A stretch of DNA of 64,000 nt, taken from positions 137,488,227-137,552,226 of the forward strand of contig OY726561.1 in NCBI GenBank assembly GCA_963383645.1. The letters run 5' to 3'. Numbering within the stretch: the stretch's first letter is position 1; every line of letters begins with the position of its first letter. Source of the DNA: Muscardinus avellanarius. Lineage: Eukaryota; Chordata; Mammalia; Rodentia; Gliridae. The notes under the pieces are model-generated. The model saw only the letters and a program-made list of their open reading frames with translations. It was not told where the DNA came from and did not search any database. Position numbers and translations under genes: made by a program. Below, in pieces: positions 22,742 through 31,062 of this stretch.

Positions 22742-23818
22742 GTGAAGCGGTGAAATCATCAGGTCGGCCCTGGGCTCTTCATTGTTAGGGAACCCTTCAT
22801 GGTGATTCAGCCTCATTACTTGGTTCTGTCCACTCCGGTTTCCAAGGTCCTCACGGTCCACCTTGATAGGTCACATGTGCCCAGATTTTGCTTCTATTTC
22901 TTCCAGGTTCTGCAACTGGTTGATATACAGGTTTTTTTAGTTTTTTTTTTTTGTTTTTTTACAATAATCACTAATAAGCCTGCATATTTCTGTTTTCTAC
23001 TGTCTCCTTTTCCATCTCTAATTTTATTTATGTGGGTCTTCTCTCGCTCGTTTTTGTCGTTGTTGTTAGTTTAACTAAAGATTGCCAGTTTTGTTTACGA
23101 TTTCCAAGAATCTGCTCTTCCTTCTTTAATCTTTTGTGTTGATTTTATACCTGAGAGCTTCTTGTTGAATTGACACCTTGATCATCTTATAATAATTTTT
23201 TCTTTTTCAGTTTTTGTCTGAAAAACCTATCTTGTTGGATCTAAATCAGAGCATTCCTGCTCGCTCCTGCTTCCCCTTTGCTTGGCCCAGTGCCTGTCGC
23301 TCTGGCTCGCTGTGGAGCGAGCGTGGGCGCCTCTATTCAGCCGTCCTGGATCCTCTCAAGATGGGAACTTTCAAGTAGCATCTTGTTGGCGCTGTGACCC
23401 ACTCCCTTCAGTTCCGTTGTAACTCTTTCTGTTATTCCTGCCTCAGTGTGACTAGATTTATAGTGTGACTCTGTTTATTTGTTTATTTTGGTAAGCTGAG
23501 TGTGGTGGCGCACGCTTATAATCTCCTGAGACAGGAGGATCGCACAGGTTCGAAGCCAGCCTCAGGCATTCAACCTTCAAGCGACACTTTCAGCCCTTTG
23601 CTGAGTCTGGCCTCCAGCCTGCGGTCCTCTGTCTCCGCCTCCCCAGTACTGGGATCAAACGTCTTTGATAATTCCTGCCATCCCTGTTCCTTTGTTTTCT
23701 CAGGTATGCTCTGATGCGAACTCTGCGCTTAGCGGATGGGCCCGACGAGGTGCACCTCTCAGCAATTGCAAAAATGGAGCTCAGGGACCAAGCCCGGGGG
23801 CTGGGGGCCAGGATGTAG
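9332..23818 (+). CDS. ACAD11: ACAD11, last seven coding exons (partial gene, spliced)
   Basis: ACAD11 is a two-domain enzyme: an N-terminal aminoglycoside-phosphotransferase-like kinase and a C-terminal FAD-dependent acyl-CoA dehydrogenase. Together they are reported to process 4-hydroxyacyl-CoAs. Only about 239 C-terminal residues of the dehydrogenase domain lie here, in exons 9332-9398, 10607-10692, 16061-16132, 16539-16693, 19961-20077, 21125-21234 and 23704-23818. Seen: GT-AG junctions throughout, continuous phase, and typical dehydrogenase motifs ([37 protein letters not shown]). The exons carrying the kinase domain and the start codon were not found upstream, so the preceding intron exceeds 9.3 kb. 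ACAD10 is the close paralogue, but the C-terminal wording ([19 protein letters not shown]) and the neighbouring DNAJC13 fit ACAD11. In human the same two genes are also convergent neighbours. Confidence 0.95.
9791..9981 (+). mobile_element. Composite B1/ID SINE ending in (AC)n
   Basis: Head gctgggcgtgctggtgcacg to ID end gggttcaatccccagta, which runs straight into an AC array. Confidence 0.85.
9982..10025. repeat. (AC)n microsatellite
   Basis: A clean AC array directly on the SINE tail. Confidence 0.97.
10038..10385 (+). repeat. Unclassified rodent interspersed repeat
   Basis: tgctgtgacaaaatacctgag, aaggaggaacggttcctta, then GC-rich text. The long frames over it are artefacts. Confidence 0.55.
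10607..10692 (+). CDS. ACAD11: ACAD11 exon ([17 protein letters not shown])
   Basis: 86 bp between a gactag acceptor and a GAG|GTAAGT donor. One base completes Arg and one base starts an Asp codon. It encodes more of the beta domain, including [11 protein letters not shown]. Confidence 0.95.
11165..11360 (+). repeat. Ancient L2/MIR-type fragment
   Basis: gaatgtattgagtgctgagtgaggttctaggtgc and ctgccctggtggaggc recall old mammalian L2-like repeats (second string starts at 11249). Family uncertain. Confidence 0.4.
11651..11845 (+). mobile_element. Composite B1/ID SINE
   Basis: Full unit from actgggtgtgatggtgacgc to gttcaattctcagtac. Confidence 0.85.
12129..12329 (+). mobile_element. Composite B1/ID SINE
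   Basis: Full unit with a well-kept ID part (gggtgtagctcagaggtag). Confidence 0.87.
12493..12507. repeat. Target-site duplication, copy A, 3' side
   Basis: aactttcaagttttt, identical to 15269-15283. It merges into the element's T run, so the inner edge is ambiguous by a few bases. Confidence 0.85.
12880..13515 (+). pseudogene. Inverted L1 ORF2 fragment inside copy A
   Basis: On the + strand, opposite to ORF1 of the same element, the sequence reads as decayed L1 ORF2 from the region after reverse transcriptase. Recognisable landmarks are gaaaaagaacaaagc, ggacccttacctaacacc, attaactcaaaatag, ggcacaggcaacagaag and agaatgggataaaatat, in the order expected for ORF2. Several stops and deletions make it non-coding. 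Copy B has the same block in the same relative orientation. Confidence 0.85.
13604..14533 (-). CDS. Intact L1 ORF1p-like protein, 309 residues
   Basis: An uninterrupted frame starting [11 protein letters not shown]. Recognised as L1 ORF1p, an RNA-binding trimeric chaperone of the retrotransposition particle. Visible parts: a charged N-terminus (1-40); a coiled coil at about 45-125 with heptads ([28 protein letters not shown]); an RRM-like domain from about 134 (NLRIIGIEE) through SPRHIIVKM (190-198); and a C-terminal domain ([30 protein letters not shown]). The length is normal for ORF1p. No ORF2 follows in the same direction. Intactness suggests a fairly young copy; expression cannot be judged from sequence. 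Confidence 0.93.
   Translation of the reverse strand: MTQGKNPEKAQTSEIMGKRNNTGAMNAHNPTTSEPDKTENQRFLEDQIRKITVEIIEVLRKELRESQKEIKDAINEVKASIQSTNNRLDHMENRISLLEDDHSKNERIVSNLGKNIRQQESDIEEIWAHFKRANLRIIGIEEGKESETKGINNLFKEVIAENFPDIEQEVDTQVQETYRTPFRQDRRRGSPRHIIVKMTNVEAKQRILKATKAKGQVTFRGKPIRITPDFPNQVMRARRAWSNIFPILKENNLQPKISYPAKLSIKLDGEIRSFHDKQKLKEFMSSKPALEKILKEINYKEEMGNTHQN
15250..15268 (-). promoter_or_regulatory. ETS-YY1 composite motif at the 5' end of copy A
   Basis: The element's first bases contain ACTTCCGG (ETS/GABP site) followed at once by AAGATGGCG (YY1 site). Copy B has the same pair at the same place. YY1 at the very 5' end is known to set start position in L1; the ETS-YY1 pairing is typical of TATA-less promoters. 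Promoter function is inferred. Confidence 0.6.
15269..15283. repeat. Target-site duplication, copy A, 5' side
   Basis: aactttcaagttttt, directly outside the 5' end of the element. It defines that end as full length. Confidence 0.85.
15375..15558 (+). mobile_element. Composite B1/ID SINE
   Basis: Shortened link, ID end tcaatccccagtgtc and an A run. Confidence 0.8.
15641..15833 (+). mobile_element. Composite B1/ID SINE
   Basis: gctgggcgtggtgactcaca to gttcagttcccaatacc. Confidence 0.83.
16061..16132 (+). CDS. ACAD11: ACAD11 exon ([19 protein letters not shown])
   Basis: 72 bp. The acceptor tttgcag is preceded by a pyrimidine tract; the donor is TAG|GTGAGC. It encodes the end of the beta domain leading into the C-terminal helical domain. 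The L1-derived element at 12508-15268 and two SINEs sit in the intron just upstream. Confidence 0.95.
16539..16693 (+). CDS. ACAD11: ACAD11 exon ([13 protein letters not shown])
   Basis: 155 bp, acceptor cacag, donor CAC|GTAAGG. It encodes the start of the C-terminal helical domain, including the Arg-rich stretch that contacts FAD in acyl-CoA dehydrogenases (family knowledge). The exon is strikingly GC-rich compared with the first three, e.g. the GCGAGCGCGCGGCGCAG stretch. Confidence 0.95.
17074..17247 (+). mobile_element. Composite B1/ID SINE ending in a CA-rich array
   Basis: Ends gggttcaatccctagtaac, then the dinucleotide array. Confidence 0.83.
17248..17311. repeat. CA-rich microsatellite
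   Basis: Interrupted (CA)n with CG units. Confidence 0.95.
17876..17936. repeat. TTCC/TTTC pyrimidine tract
   Basis: Sixty bases of pure pyrimidine in TTTC and TTCC units at the tail of the following antisense SINE. Capable of triplex (H-DNA) in principle. Confidence 0.95.
17937..18127 (-). mobile_element. Composite B1/ID SINE
   Basis: Antisense copy, gagattgaacccaggggcat to gcgcgccaccgctccg; GC-shifted head. Confidence 0.83.
18240..18720 (-). mobile_element. GC-shifted L1 3'-end fossil
   Basis: The order of landmarks (tttatcggtgcattagg, tagcttccacatatgaggag, agtctctagtcccacccatctccctg, catccattcgtctgctgggg) follows the antisense 3' region of rodent L1. Many A/T positions are now G/C, and it is full of CpG. 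The long frames here are by-products of that composition. Confidence 0.55.
18721..19960. other. ACAD11 intron, repeat-free
   Basis: The stretch 18960-19260 is unique-looking and free of repeats. No exon could be supported. Confidence 0.45.
19961..20077 (+). CDS. ACAD11: ACAD11 exon ([18 protein letters not shown])
   Basis: 117 bp, exactly 39 codons, in phase 0. Acceptor tctctgcag, donor GAG|GTGAGC. It encodes a helix of the C-terminal domain ending in LGSAGARKE. Confidence 0.95.
20460..20657 (+). mobile_element. Composite B1/ID SINE
   Basis: gccaggcatggtactactgc to ttaaacccccagtacc. Confidence 0.82.
21125..21234 (+). CDS. ACAD11: ACAD11 exon ([16 protein letters not shown])
   Basis: 110 bp. 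Acceptor cactatag, donor AT|GTGAGT; the Met codon is split over the next intron. It contains the Q..GG.G pattern of the second acyl-CoA dehydrogenase signature. Confidence 0.95.
21267..21362 (+). mobile_element. ID-tail fragment of a SINE
   Basis: Short head scrap, A run, then gttcagaggcagaatgcccc and gggttcaacccccagt. It sits 33 bases after an ACAD11 exon. Confidence 0.7.
22536..22709 (+). mobile_element. Composite SINE, variant-tail subfamily
   Basis: Inserted into the L1 fossil. The tail reads aggtctgggagtaaag and then an AC array. Confidence 0.82.
22708..22740. repeat. (AC)n microsatellite
   Basis: A clean AC array on the SINE tail. Confidence 0.96.
23493..23567 (+). mobile_element. Partial composite SINE head
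   Basis: gtgtggtggcgcacgcttat to gaagccagcctcaggc. An antisense scrap follows at 23601-23660. Confidence 0.7.
23704..23818 (+). CDS. ACAD11: ACAD11 terminal coding exon and stop
   Basis: 115 coding bases from acceptor ttctcag to a TAG stop at 23816-23818. It encodes [11 protein letters not shown], the segment that carries the catalytic base in this superfamily, and ends in Gly-Ala-Arg-Met. The final tripeptide ARM fits the peroxisomal PTS1 pattern [SAC][KRH][LM]. A reversed SINE scrap (23601-23660) lies about 45 bases upstream of the acceptor. Confidence 0.95.
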
Positions 23819-24080
23819 GGGAGCGCAGCCCCTGCCCTGGGGAACACGCTCCGTATTGGCGTCGGCGTTTGAGAACCCAGGTACTCACCACTGGCGGTGA
23901 AGGTTTGACCCACCACCTGTGTTATCACTGGGTGTCAGCGTATCGAGGGGCGCACACATGAAGCTGAGTAAGAATGTCCGTAGCTGTTGTTAGGTCTAGT
24001 GGCGAAGTGGTTTAGCTTTTCCTGTTTAAATGCAACTTGCAATGAGATCATGAAATAAATTGGAGAGCTATTTCTAAAAC
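23819..24080 (+). other. ACAD11: ACAD11 3' UTR (probable short form)
   Basis: No open frame follows the stop. The first AATAAA signal is at 24054-24059, so cleavage near 24075-24080 is likely. A second AATAAA at 25063-25068 could give a longer form that would include the SINE at 24334. Signal positions are seen; which one is used is inference. Confidence 0.6.
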
Positions 24081-24333
24081 AGGCATGGAAAGAGTTTCAC
24101 TTTCTGAATTTTAGGAATTATCTCATATAAGTAAATAACCTCAGGAATATTTCATCTTGTTTTTTAAAATTTAGCTGCAGCCCTTCTTCTCACTATTCTT
24201 TAGGGGTCAGTTTAACATGAGGTCACTTTTGCACTGCAGAAAGACACATGACTGAGCTGTTTTAGAATTCACCTAACAGTAAACCTCTCATAATCCAAAA
24301 GGAAGTACGAGATAAGTATTAAATCTGAATGCA

Positions 24334-24497
24334 ATATGGGGAAGGTGGTGCACACCTGCGATCCCAGGAGGCTGAGAAAAGAGGATTACAGGTTTGAGGT
24401 CAGCCTCAGCAATTTAGCAAAACATGCTTCAAAATAAAATGGGCTGGGATGTAACTCAGAGGTAGAATTATCCCTGGTCTAAATCCCCAGAATCAAA
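24334..24497 (+). mobile_element. Composite B1/ID SINE, diverged
   Basis: ggggaaggtggtgcacacct to taaatccccagaatc, between the two ACAD11 poly(A) signals. Confidence 0.78.
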
Positions 24498-25138
24498 CCA
24501 AAACATAACAAAAAAAAAAAAGAAGAAGAAATAAAAAGAAGAACACAGCTTAAAGTTTACAGAAAATAGCATATTTTGAGAAAGTGTAGGAATCTATGAA
24601 ATGTTGAGAACAGTGGACAGTTGGAGCTACAGAGGGAGTCCTTGGCTTTGTCAGAGTGGAGGTAGTGTGCCCCGGTGCTGCCGTGCCGACAGCCGCTCCC
24701 CGAGGGTGGCTGGGCCCAGGCGCAGAGCCTCGGCCTGCCCGGCTCCGGGCATTCCAAATGTGGCCCTGCACCCGAGGAGCTGAACTTTTAATTAAAAAAA
24801 TTAACACATCAATTCTCAACTCATTTCCTGGGAAAAAAATGCTTGGAGTGACTTGGTTATGTGAATCTGCTCTTTCAAATGTACATTTTATGAAATCTAA
24901 ATATATACAAAATAGTTCAAATCACATTTGGCGTCCAAATAAAAAACAAAGTGTAAAATACACACCCGGGTTTGAGAACTTAGCATGAACAAAATGTAAA
25001 CTATCTCAGTGCCTTTTTATAATGATTATATGTTGAAATTATATTTTGGAAATATCGAGTTAAATAAAGTATATTATTAAGACCAGATCTGCCTGTTGCT
25101 TTTCTATTCAGTGTTGATACCACTGGAATACTAACTGG

Positions 25139-25337
25139 TTTTTTTTTTTTTTTTTTTTTGGTGGTACTGGGAATGGAACCCTTCTACCTCCAGGCTATGC
25201 TCCCAGACTTATTTTTATACTTTGTATTTGGAAAGAGGGTCTCTTAAGCCAGCGTGGCTGGCTTTGAACCTGCGCGATCCTCCTGTCTCCGCCTCCCAAG
25301 TGTGGGGATTACAAGCGTGCGTCACCATGCCTGGCTT
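25139..25337 (-). mobile_element. Composite SINE, variant-tail subfamily
   Basis: T run, ggtggtactgggaatggaac, gccagcgtggctgg link. Confidence 0.87.
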
Positions 25338-25413
25338 AACTGGTAAATTTTAAAATTTCAAATAGAAGCATTTTCATTCCAAAACCCTTTTAACTTTATC
25401 AGAAAGCACACAC

Positions 25414-25580
25414 CAGCCAGGTGTGATGATGCGTGCCCGTAATCCCAGTACGCGGGAGGCTGAGACAGGAGAATTGCTGTTTCAAGGCCAATCTCAGCAA
25501 CTCAGCGAGCTTGCTTCAAAATAAAAAAAATCTGGAGGTTAGCTCAGAGGCAGAATGCCTTGGATTCGATCCAGTACTTC
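25414..25580 (+). mobile_element. Composite B1/ID SINE
   Basis: gccaggtgtgatgatgcgtg to ggattcgatccagtac. Confidence 0.8.
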
Positions 25581-25773
25581 CCCCAGCATACACATCGCAC
25601 AGCTGTCATGGTGTCAGGAGCGCTTGAGGTCCTGACATTGGCTTCTCCTTGGGGTGAGCGTGAAGGTGCAGCAGGGATGGCACCGGGGCTGGGACTCCCC
25701 CAGGGTCGTGTGGGCCTAGGCCGCGCTTCTCTGAGTCCTACCTCTCCTTGCCTCCCTGTTCGTTTATTTATTT

Positions 25774-25862
25774 ACCGTGGTACTGCGGAATAAACCAGGG
25801 GGTGTTCTACCTCCAAGCTATGCCCCATCCCCATTTTTTAAAAATTTGAAACAGGATTTTGT
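25774..25862 (-). mobile_element. Partial SINE (ID part and link)
   Basis: gtggtactgcggaataaacc to gaaacaggattttgtc. Confidence 0.65.
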
Positions 25863-26321
25863 CATTGATGGAACTGATGCCTGAATATTAACAATGCAGG
25901 GGCAAATGTTTGTTTTCTAGGTGTCTGTCCTAGTCTCGCTGGCCAGCACTAGGTGCAGAGGGGAAGTCAGAATGCCTAAGGGAAACGAACGCTTCTGGTG
26001 ACTGTTAGGGCTGTCTAATGCTCCACACATGTAGGATTCTGGGAAGTGTCATCCCTTAATTCAGGTGGACAAAGGAGTAGGATTTATGATCCCACCACAA
26101 TATTTTTCTTTCTTTCTCCTTTTCAGCACCTTTCTCATTGTGGTGATTATGCGTCCCTCCTGGGGAGTGCGACTGTGATAAGCTCTGTGGAAAAGGGCTT
26201 TTGTCTGTCTTATCTTTACCCCACAGATAGGAACACAGGGGTGGTGACTTATCCTGGAGAAACGCCTCAACTGTGGACGCCCTACCTAGGCCCTGACCAA
26301 GTGGAGCGCAGTTACATGGGC

Positions 26322-26640
26322 GGCCAACTCTCCTGCTGTGACCCAAAATGCCAGATGACCACAGCATAGAAGAAGGGAACTTTATTGGGGGCTTACGGTT
26401 CTGAGGGCTCAGTCCATGTTAGGCTGGGTCACATCTGCAGAGCTCAGGTCACGGCGGCCAGAAGCAGGAAGAGTGCAAGAAAAGGGAGAGAGGGACAGAG
26501 TCCCCAAGGCCACGCCCCAGGCACACCTCCTCCAGCCACACCTGAGACCTGCCCGCATCACCAACCCTCGCGATTACTCCAGCGCCCGTGCGTATTTCAT
26601 GTCACTACATGAGCTCTCCAGGGGGACGTTCTAGCTCCAA
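26322..26640 (+). repeat. Unclassified rodent interspersed repeat
   Basis: ctgctgtgacccaaaatgcc, gaactttattgggggctta, ccccaaggccacgcccc. Third copy of the family at 6080 and 10038. Confidence 0.55.
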
Positions 26641-26730
26641 GACAGAAACCAGCCCTCCTTCACCCCGGTGCCTTGCCTCATAGACCTTGGTGAGGATCCT
26701 TTGGCTTCGCCATTTTAAATGGGTGAAAGA

Positions 26731-26942
26731 GAGCGGCTGGGGGCGCCTCCCTGTAATCCCAGTACTTGGGAGGCTGAGGCAAGAGGACTGCAGGTTTGAA
26801 GACAGCCTCAGCAAGTAGGAAGGCTCTCGTTAACCTGGAGAGCCTTATGAATTGTTTCCAAATAAGAAATAAAATGAGGCTGGGGGGGGGGGCTTGAAGG
26901 TAGAATGCCCCTGAGTTCAAGTTCAGTCCCCAGCCCCCCCCC
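26731..26942 (+). mobile_element. Composite B1/ID SINE ending in (AC)n
   Basis: Full unit with a C run and then an AC array. Confidence 0.8.

Positions 26943-26945
<3 letters not shown>

Positions 26946-26988
<43 letters not shown>
26946..26988. repeat. (AC)n microsatellite
   Basis: A clean AC array. Confidence 0.97.
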
Positions 26989-26990
<2 letters not shown>

Positions 26991-27090
26991 TAAATGTGTA
27001 AAAGTGGAGACAGCCCTCTCTCTGTTACCCTTCTCTTTCTGACCTCAATTTCTACTCTTCTTTTTTGCAATACTTCAAGAAATTGTTCAC

Positions 27091-27299
27091 AGCAGGTCGT
27101 GGTAGAGCATACCTGTAATCCCGGTACCTGGGATGCTGAGACAGGAGGACCACAGGTTCATGGCCAACAACTTCGGCCCTCAACAACTTAGTAACACTCT
27201 ATTTCAATTAAAAAATTTTAAAAAAGTGTAGCTTGGAGGTAGAATGCTTCTGGGTTCAATCCCCAGTGCGCCCCCCCCCCAAAAAAAAAAAGAAAAAAA
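27091..27299 (+). mobile_element. Composite B1/ID SINE
   Basis: gcaggtcgtggtagagcata to tcaatccccagtgcg, then C and A runs. Confidence 0.8.
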
Positions 27300-27789
27300 G
27301 AATGAATTTAATCCAGGGATGCAAAGATAAAATCCTTAAAATTAGGTACAGAAGAATTGTATTTGAATATGATAGAGGCTACATATGACGAATCCATAGC
27401 CGATATTATGTAAACAGGGAAGAGCCGTCTCATTTCCTCCGAGATTAGGAACACAGTAAGAGTGCTCACTCTCGCCACTTTTATTCAGTGGTGCTAGGAG
27501 TCTGAGCTGGCAAGAGACAGGTTCTCCCTGTTTCTAGATGACATGAGTCTATATATGTGTTTTATCTATCTGCTTATCTATCATTTTAGGGTTCACAAAA
27601 TAGTCTTGGGACAATTCTTACATTTAGTGTCAGAAACTATGTTCCATTTCTTGCCCTGGAGTGCTGAGAAGTCTGACAGACGTGGTTAAGGGCTGACTCA
27701 GTCATGTGAAACAAGATGAGAGACTGGGATTGGAGCTGAAATTCCAGTTGAAGCAACTTTCCTGAGTTGACACAAAACTAAATATATAA

Positions 27790-27960
27790 GCCAGGTGTGG
27801 TGGCTTATGCCTGGAATCTCGGAGGCTGAGACAGGATCACAGGTTTTAGGCCAACCTCGTAAGACTCAGTAACCTAATGATAGCCTCTTCCAAAATACAA
27901 AAAAGGGCTGGGGCTAGAGTTCTGAGGTAGAATGCCCCTAGTTCAATCCCCAGTACAACA
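27790..27960 (+). mobile_element. Composite B1/ID SINE ending in (AC)n(TC)n
   Basis: gccaggtgtggtggcttatg to gttcaatccccagtac. Confidence 0.83.

Positions 27961-28052
<92 letters not shown>
27961..28052. repeat. Compound (AC)n(TC)n microsatellite
   Basis: About 48 bases of AC followed by about 40 of TC. Confidence 0.97.
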
Positions 28053-28053
<1 letters not shown>

Positions 28054-28791
28054 AAATATTTACAGACTTATTTCCATGTGACCTTTCCTTCTGAAGAGAA
28101 ATGACTCATTCCTTACTGATTTTAGCCATGGCCTTATAAACTTTTCCATGAAGTGAAGATCAAGGGCAAGAGGCCCCTTTTCCTGCTCACGGACATTGTA
28201 CAGGAGCCAGAGTGTGACAAGGCAAATGTTCTTTGCAGACATTCGACTTTACATAAACTGCCCCTGAACTATTCAAAGTTCTTATACATGATAACCACAT
28301 AACTTCGCCGTATAAACCATGTACCTTGTCAATGTTGAAGACACAAGGATTAAACACTAATTCTTATTTGTGTGCATAACCGAGACTTCCCATTAGCAGT
28401 TCTGGGGACTTTTTCTCTTCTACAGTTATTCCTCTCTTTCCCTGTACGAGGGATTTGTAGATGGCCAGGCACACATCTTTTAAATGCTCGAGGGCAAAAC
28501 TATCATCGTAAACTGCCCCTACTCCTCTACACGTGGCCCTGGCGCCCAGTCCCGCGGGCCACCCTGTACTTTCTGGACTTGGACAGGAGTGGACAGTCTG
28601 CAATCAAGGCGTGAAGCCTTTGCTTTCACTATAGACAACACACAGTTACGACTAGACATGCAGGAGTCAGTAGGACAGATTCCTGGATGTTTCTGCGGTA
28701 ACGAAGGAAACGGATTCTGTTTCGTGGTAAGCCCAGTTGTTGGAGGAAAAGGACGTCAGCGTTCTAAGACTAAAGGATTTACATTCATGGC
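28053..28791. other. Intergenic, unexplained open stretch on -
   Basis: Between the compound microsatellite and a SINE. The - strand frame 28603-28364 contains DDSFALEHLKDVCLAIYKSL, which looks protein-like but matches nothing I recognise. Confidence 0.35.
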
Positions 28792-28988
28792 TTTTTTTTT
28801 TTTTTTGGCGGTACTGGGGTTCCTGGAAGCCCTTCTACCTCCAGGCTACACTCCCAGACCTATTTTATATTGTTTTTATTTGGAAACAGGGTCTCTTACG
28901 CCAGCGCGGCTGGCTTCGAACCTGCGCATTCCTTCTGTCTCTGCCTCCCAAGCGCGGGGATTACAAGCGTGCCCACCAGCCCAGCTAC
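28792..28988 (-). mobile_element. Young composite SINE, variant-tail subfamily
   Basis: ggggttcctggaagcccttc, tcttacgccagcgcggctgg. Nearly identical to 41755-41948. Confidence 0.9.
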
Positions 28989-29026
28989 ATCCATGGCTTT
29001 TGACAGGTATGTGAGGAGGGATGATG

Positions 29027-29200
29027 GCCGGGGTGATGGTACACACCCATAATCCCACTGACTCTGGGCTCTGGAGCAGAGGAACTGAGTCCCAGCCCAG
29101 TCAGAGCAACCTTGAAAGCCTGTCTCAAAATAAAAAGTAGAAAAGGGCTGGGGTGTAGCTCAGTAGCAATGCTTCCATTGGTTCAATCCCCAGTACCTGC
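29027..29200 (+). mobile_element. Composite B1/ID SINE, diverged
   Basis: ggccggggtgatggtacaca to gttcaatccccagtacc. Confidence 0.78.
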
Positions 29201-29490
29201 AAAACGATTTTTATAAAGTGTGTGTTCTTGTGTGTAGATAATTTATATATCACTCACCATGTTCTTAACACCAAGTAAGACTTCTTGACCAAACCAACTC
29301 AGAGATTTTGTAGAAGATACTGAAGACCAAGACCAGAATCCTGGGCAGGGCCAGTCAAGATTCTCCTCCCACTGGGCCTCGTCACCACCAGGTCCTTCCG
29401 TCCACAAGGTGGCGTGGTCTCAGCTGCTCGCCTACCTGCAGTATCACCCATCCACCCATGGTGTTCGAGACCTGTGGACCTCCATATTTT

Positions 29491-29689
29491 TTAAATGGTA
29501 CTGGTGACTGAACTTAGGGACAGTCTACCTCTGAGCTATACCTCCAGCCCTTATTTTTTTCATTTTGAAACAGTGGCTCATTAAGTTGCTGAGGGTCTAA
29601 GTTGCTGAGGCTGACCTCAAACCTGTGATCCTCCTCTCTCAGCCTCCCAAGTCCTGGGATTACAGACATGCGTCACTGTGTCTGGCTGT
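29491..29689 (-). mobile_element. Composite B1/ID SINE
   Basis: Antisense copy ending gcgtcactgtgtctggct. Confidence 0.82.
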
Positions 29690-29950
29690 TAGTAACCTCT
29701 ATGTTGAGTTGAGGCGCCCAGGGTCAAGTGGATGGCCAGAACGACAGCTCATGCTGGCTCCGGAACCATGCACTCACTCCCCTCTGCCAGGCTGAGTCCT
29801 ACAAGATGACACACTGGTCACCGGATAGGACTCAGAATCCACATAGCCACCTGGGATTTGGGCATATGAAAATGGATTTTTTTTTTTTATATTGGAGATT
29901 GAACCCATGGGCTCTATTTTACTTTTTTTTTTAATGTTTAAAACAGTCTT

Positions 29951-30153
29951 GGCTGGGCATGGTGGCGCACGCTTGTAATCCCCACGCTTGGGAGGCAGAG
30001 ACAGGAGGATCGTGTTGGTTTGAAGCCAGCCGCGCTGGCTTAAGGGACCCTGTTTCCAAATAAAAATATAAAATAGGTCTGGGAGTGTAATCCCCGGAGG
30101 TAGAACGGTTTCCAGGAACCCCAGTACCACCAAAAAAAAAAAAAAAAAAAAAA
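29951..30153 (+). mobile_element. Young composite SINE, variant-tail subfamily
   Basis: gctgggcatggtggcgcacg; tail cggtttccaggaaccccag and an A run. Inverted relative to the similar copy at 28792. Confidence 0.9.
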
Positions 30154-30187
30154 CAACAGAGTCTCACTAAGTTGTCTAAAGAATAGA

Positions 30188-30380
30188 GAGCCGGGCGTGA
30201 TGGTGCACGCTTGTAATCACAGTACTTGGGAGGCTGAGACAGGAGGATCGCAAGTTCTAACAGCTACTTAGTGAGGCTTTTTGCAAATCAGTGAGGCCGT
30301 TTCAAAATAAAGAATAAAAATAGGGCTGGTAGTGTAGCTGGAGGTAGAATGCCCCTGGGTGCCATCCCCAGTACTAGAAA
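30188..30380 (+). mobile_element. Composite B1/ID SINE
   Basis: gagccgggcgtgatggtgca to gccatccccagtacta; an extra ID scrap follows at 30404-30452. Confidence 0.83.
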
Positions 30381-30599
30381 TAAAAAAAATAAAAAGTAAA
30401 GAAGAGTGTAGCTGGGAGGTGCTCCATCCATCTAGTTCCATCCCCAGTAGTAGAAATAAAAAAAATAAAAAAACAAAGAATAGAAAAGGACAGGCTTTCA
30501 CTCACACTTCTGAAGGAGCTGGAGCTGAACCATAGCTCTGGTTCTGACCAGCCCTGTGTCCTCTGTGAGGATGACCTCTCCTCCATCCGCTCCTCCAGC

Positions 30600-30960
30600 C
30601 CACACCATGGCAGTCGGCTCTGGCCGCAGTAACACCACACCACAGAACAGACAGTTTATAAACAGAAACTTACCGCTCACGGGACCGGAGGGCGGAGTTC
30701 AGGGTGGAGGTGCCAGCACGGTGGGCTTCACCCCAAGGCCTCTTCTCCCGGGGCTGGCGGGCAGCGGCCGCCTGGACACGTGCTCACACGCCCTTCGCAC
30801 AGGGTGGGGAGCGGGGCTCTGTCGTGTGTTACGAGCAGTGATCTCATCACAGAGGCAGACCTACCTCACCTAACCCTAGAGCCTCCCAAAGACCCTGTCC
30901 CCAGCATCACCGGGGGTCGGGCCTCCCACAGAGGAATCCATGGGGGTAAACTGCTCACTC
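30600..30960 (+). repeat. Old interspersed repeat, family unresolved
   Basis: agacagtttataaacagaaa and ccagcatcaccgggggtcgg resemble an old mammalian repeat, GC-shifted. I cannot name it. Confidence 0.35.
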
Positions 30961-31062
30961 TGCGATGTCACACCAGCTTCCCCGAAGTCCCTGTGGTCCC
31001 TCCTCTCACGACTGTGGCAGAAGCACACTCGAGTGTTAGTGCACATTACAGAGGGAGCTCAA

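Larger units (their letters stand above)
21845..23480 (-). mobile_element. Fossil L1 ORF2 fragment in the last ACAD11 intron
   Basis: On + it reads as antisense L1 reverse-transcriptase sequence (gatttgcacgtgttgaaccatccttg, split here by SINE 22536-22709; ctggcttgatagaatgagttt; tctaattttatttatgtgggtcttctctc). The sense is on -. It is diverged with many stops and is clearly older than the ORF2-less elements. Confidence 0.8.

Noticed and set aside
9332..23818. Assignment of the + strand gene to ACAD10
   Set aside because: ACAD10 shares the fold, but the C-terminal wording and convergent neighbour DNAJC13 fit ACAD11.
28484..29014. 176-codon frame on +
   Set aside because: Its second half is an antisense SINE and the first half has no recognisable product.
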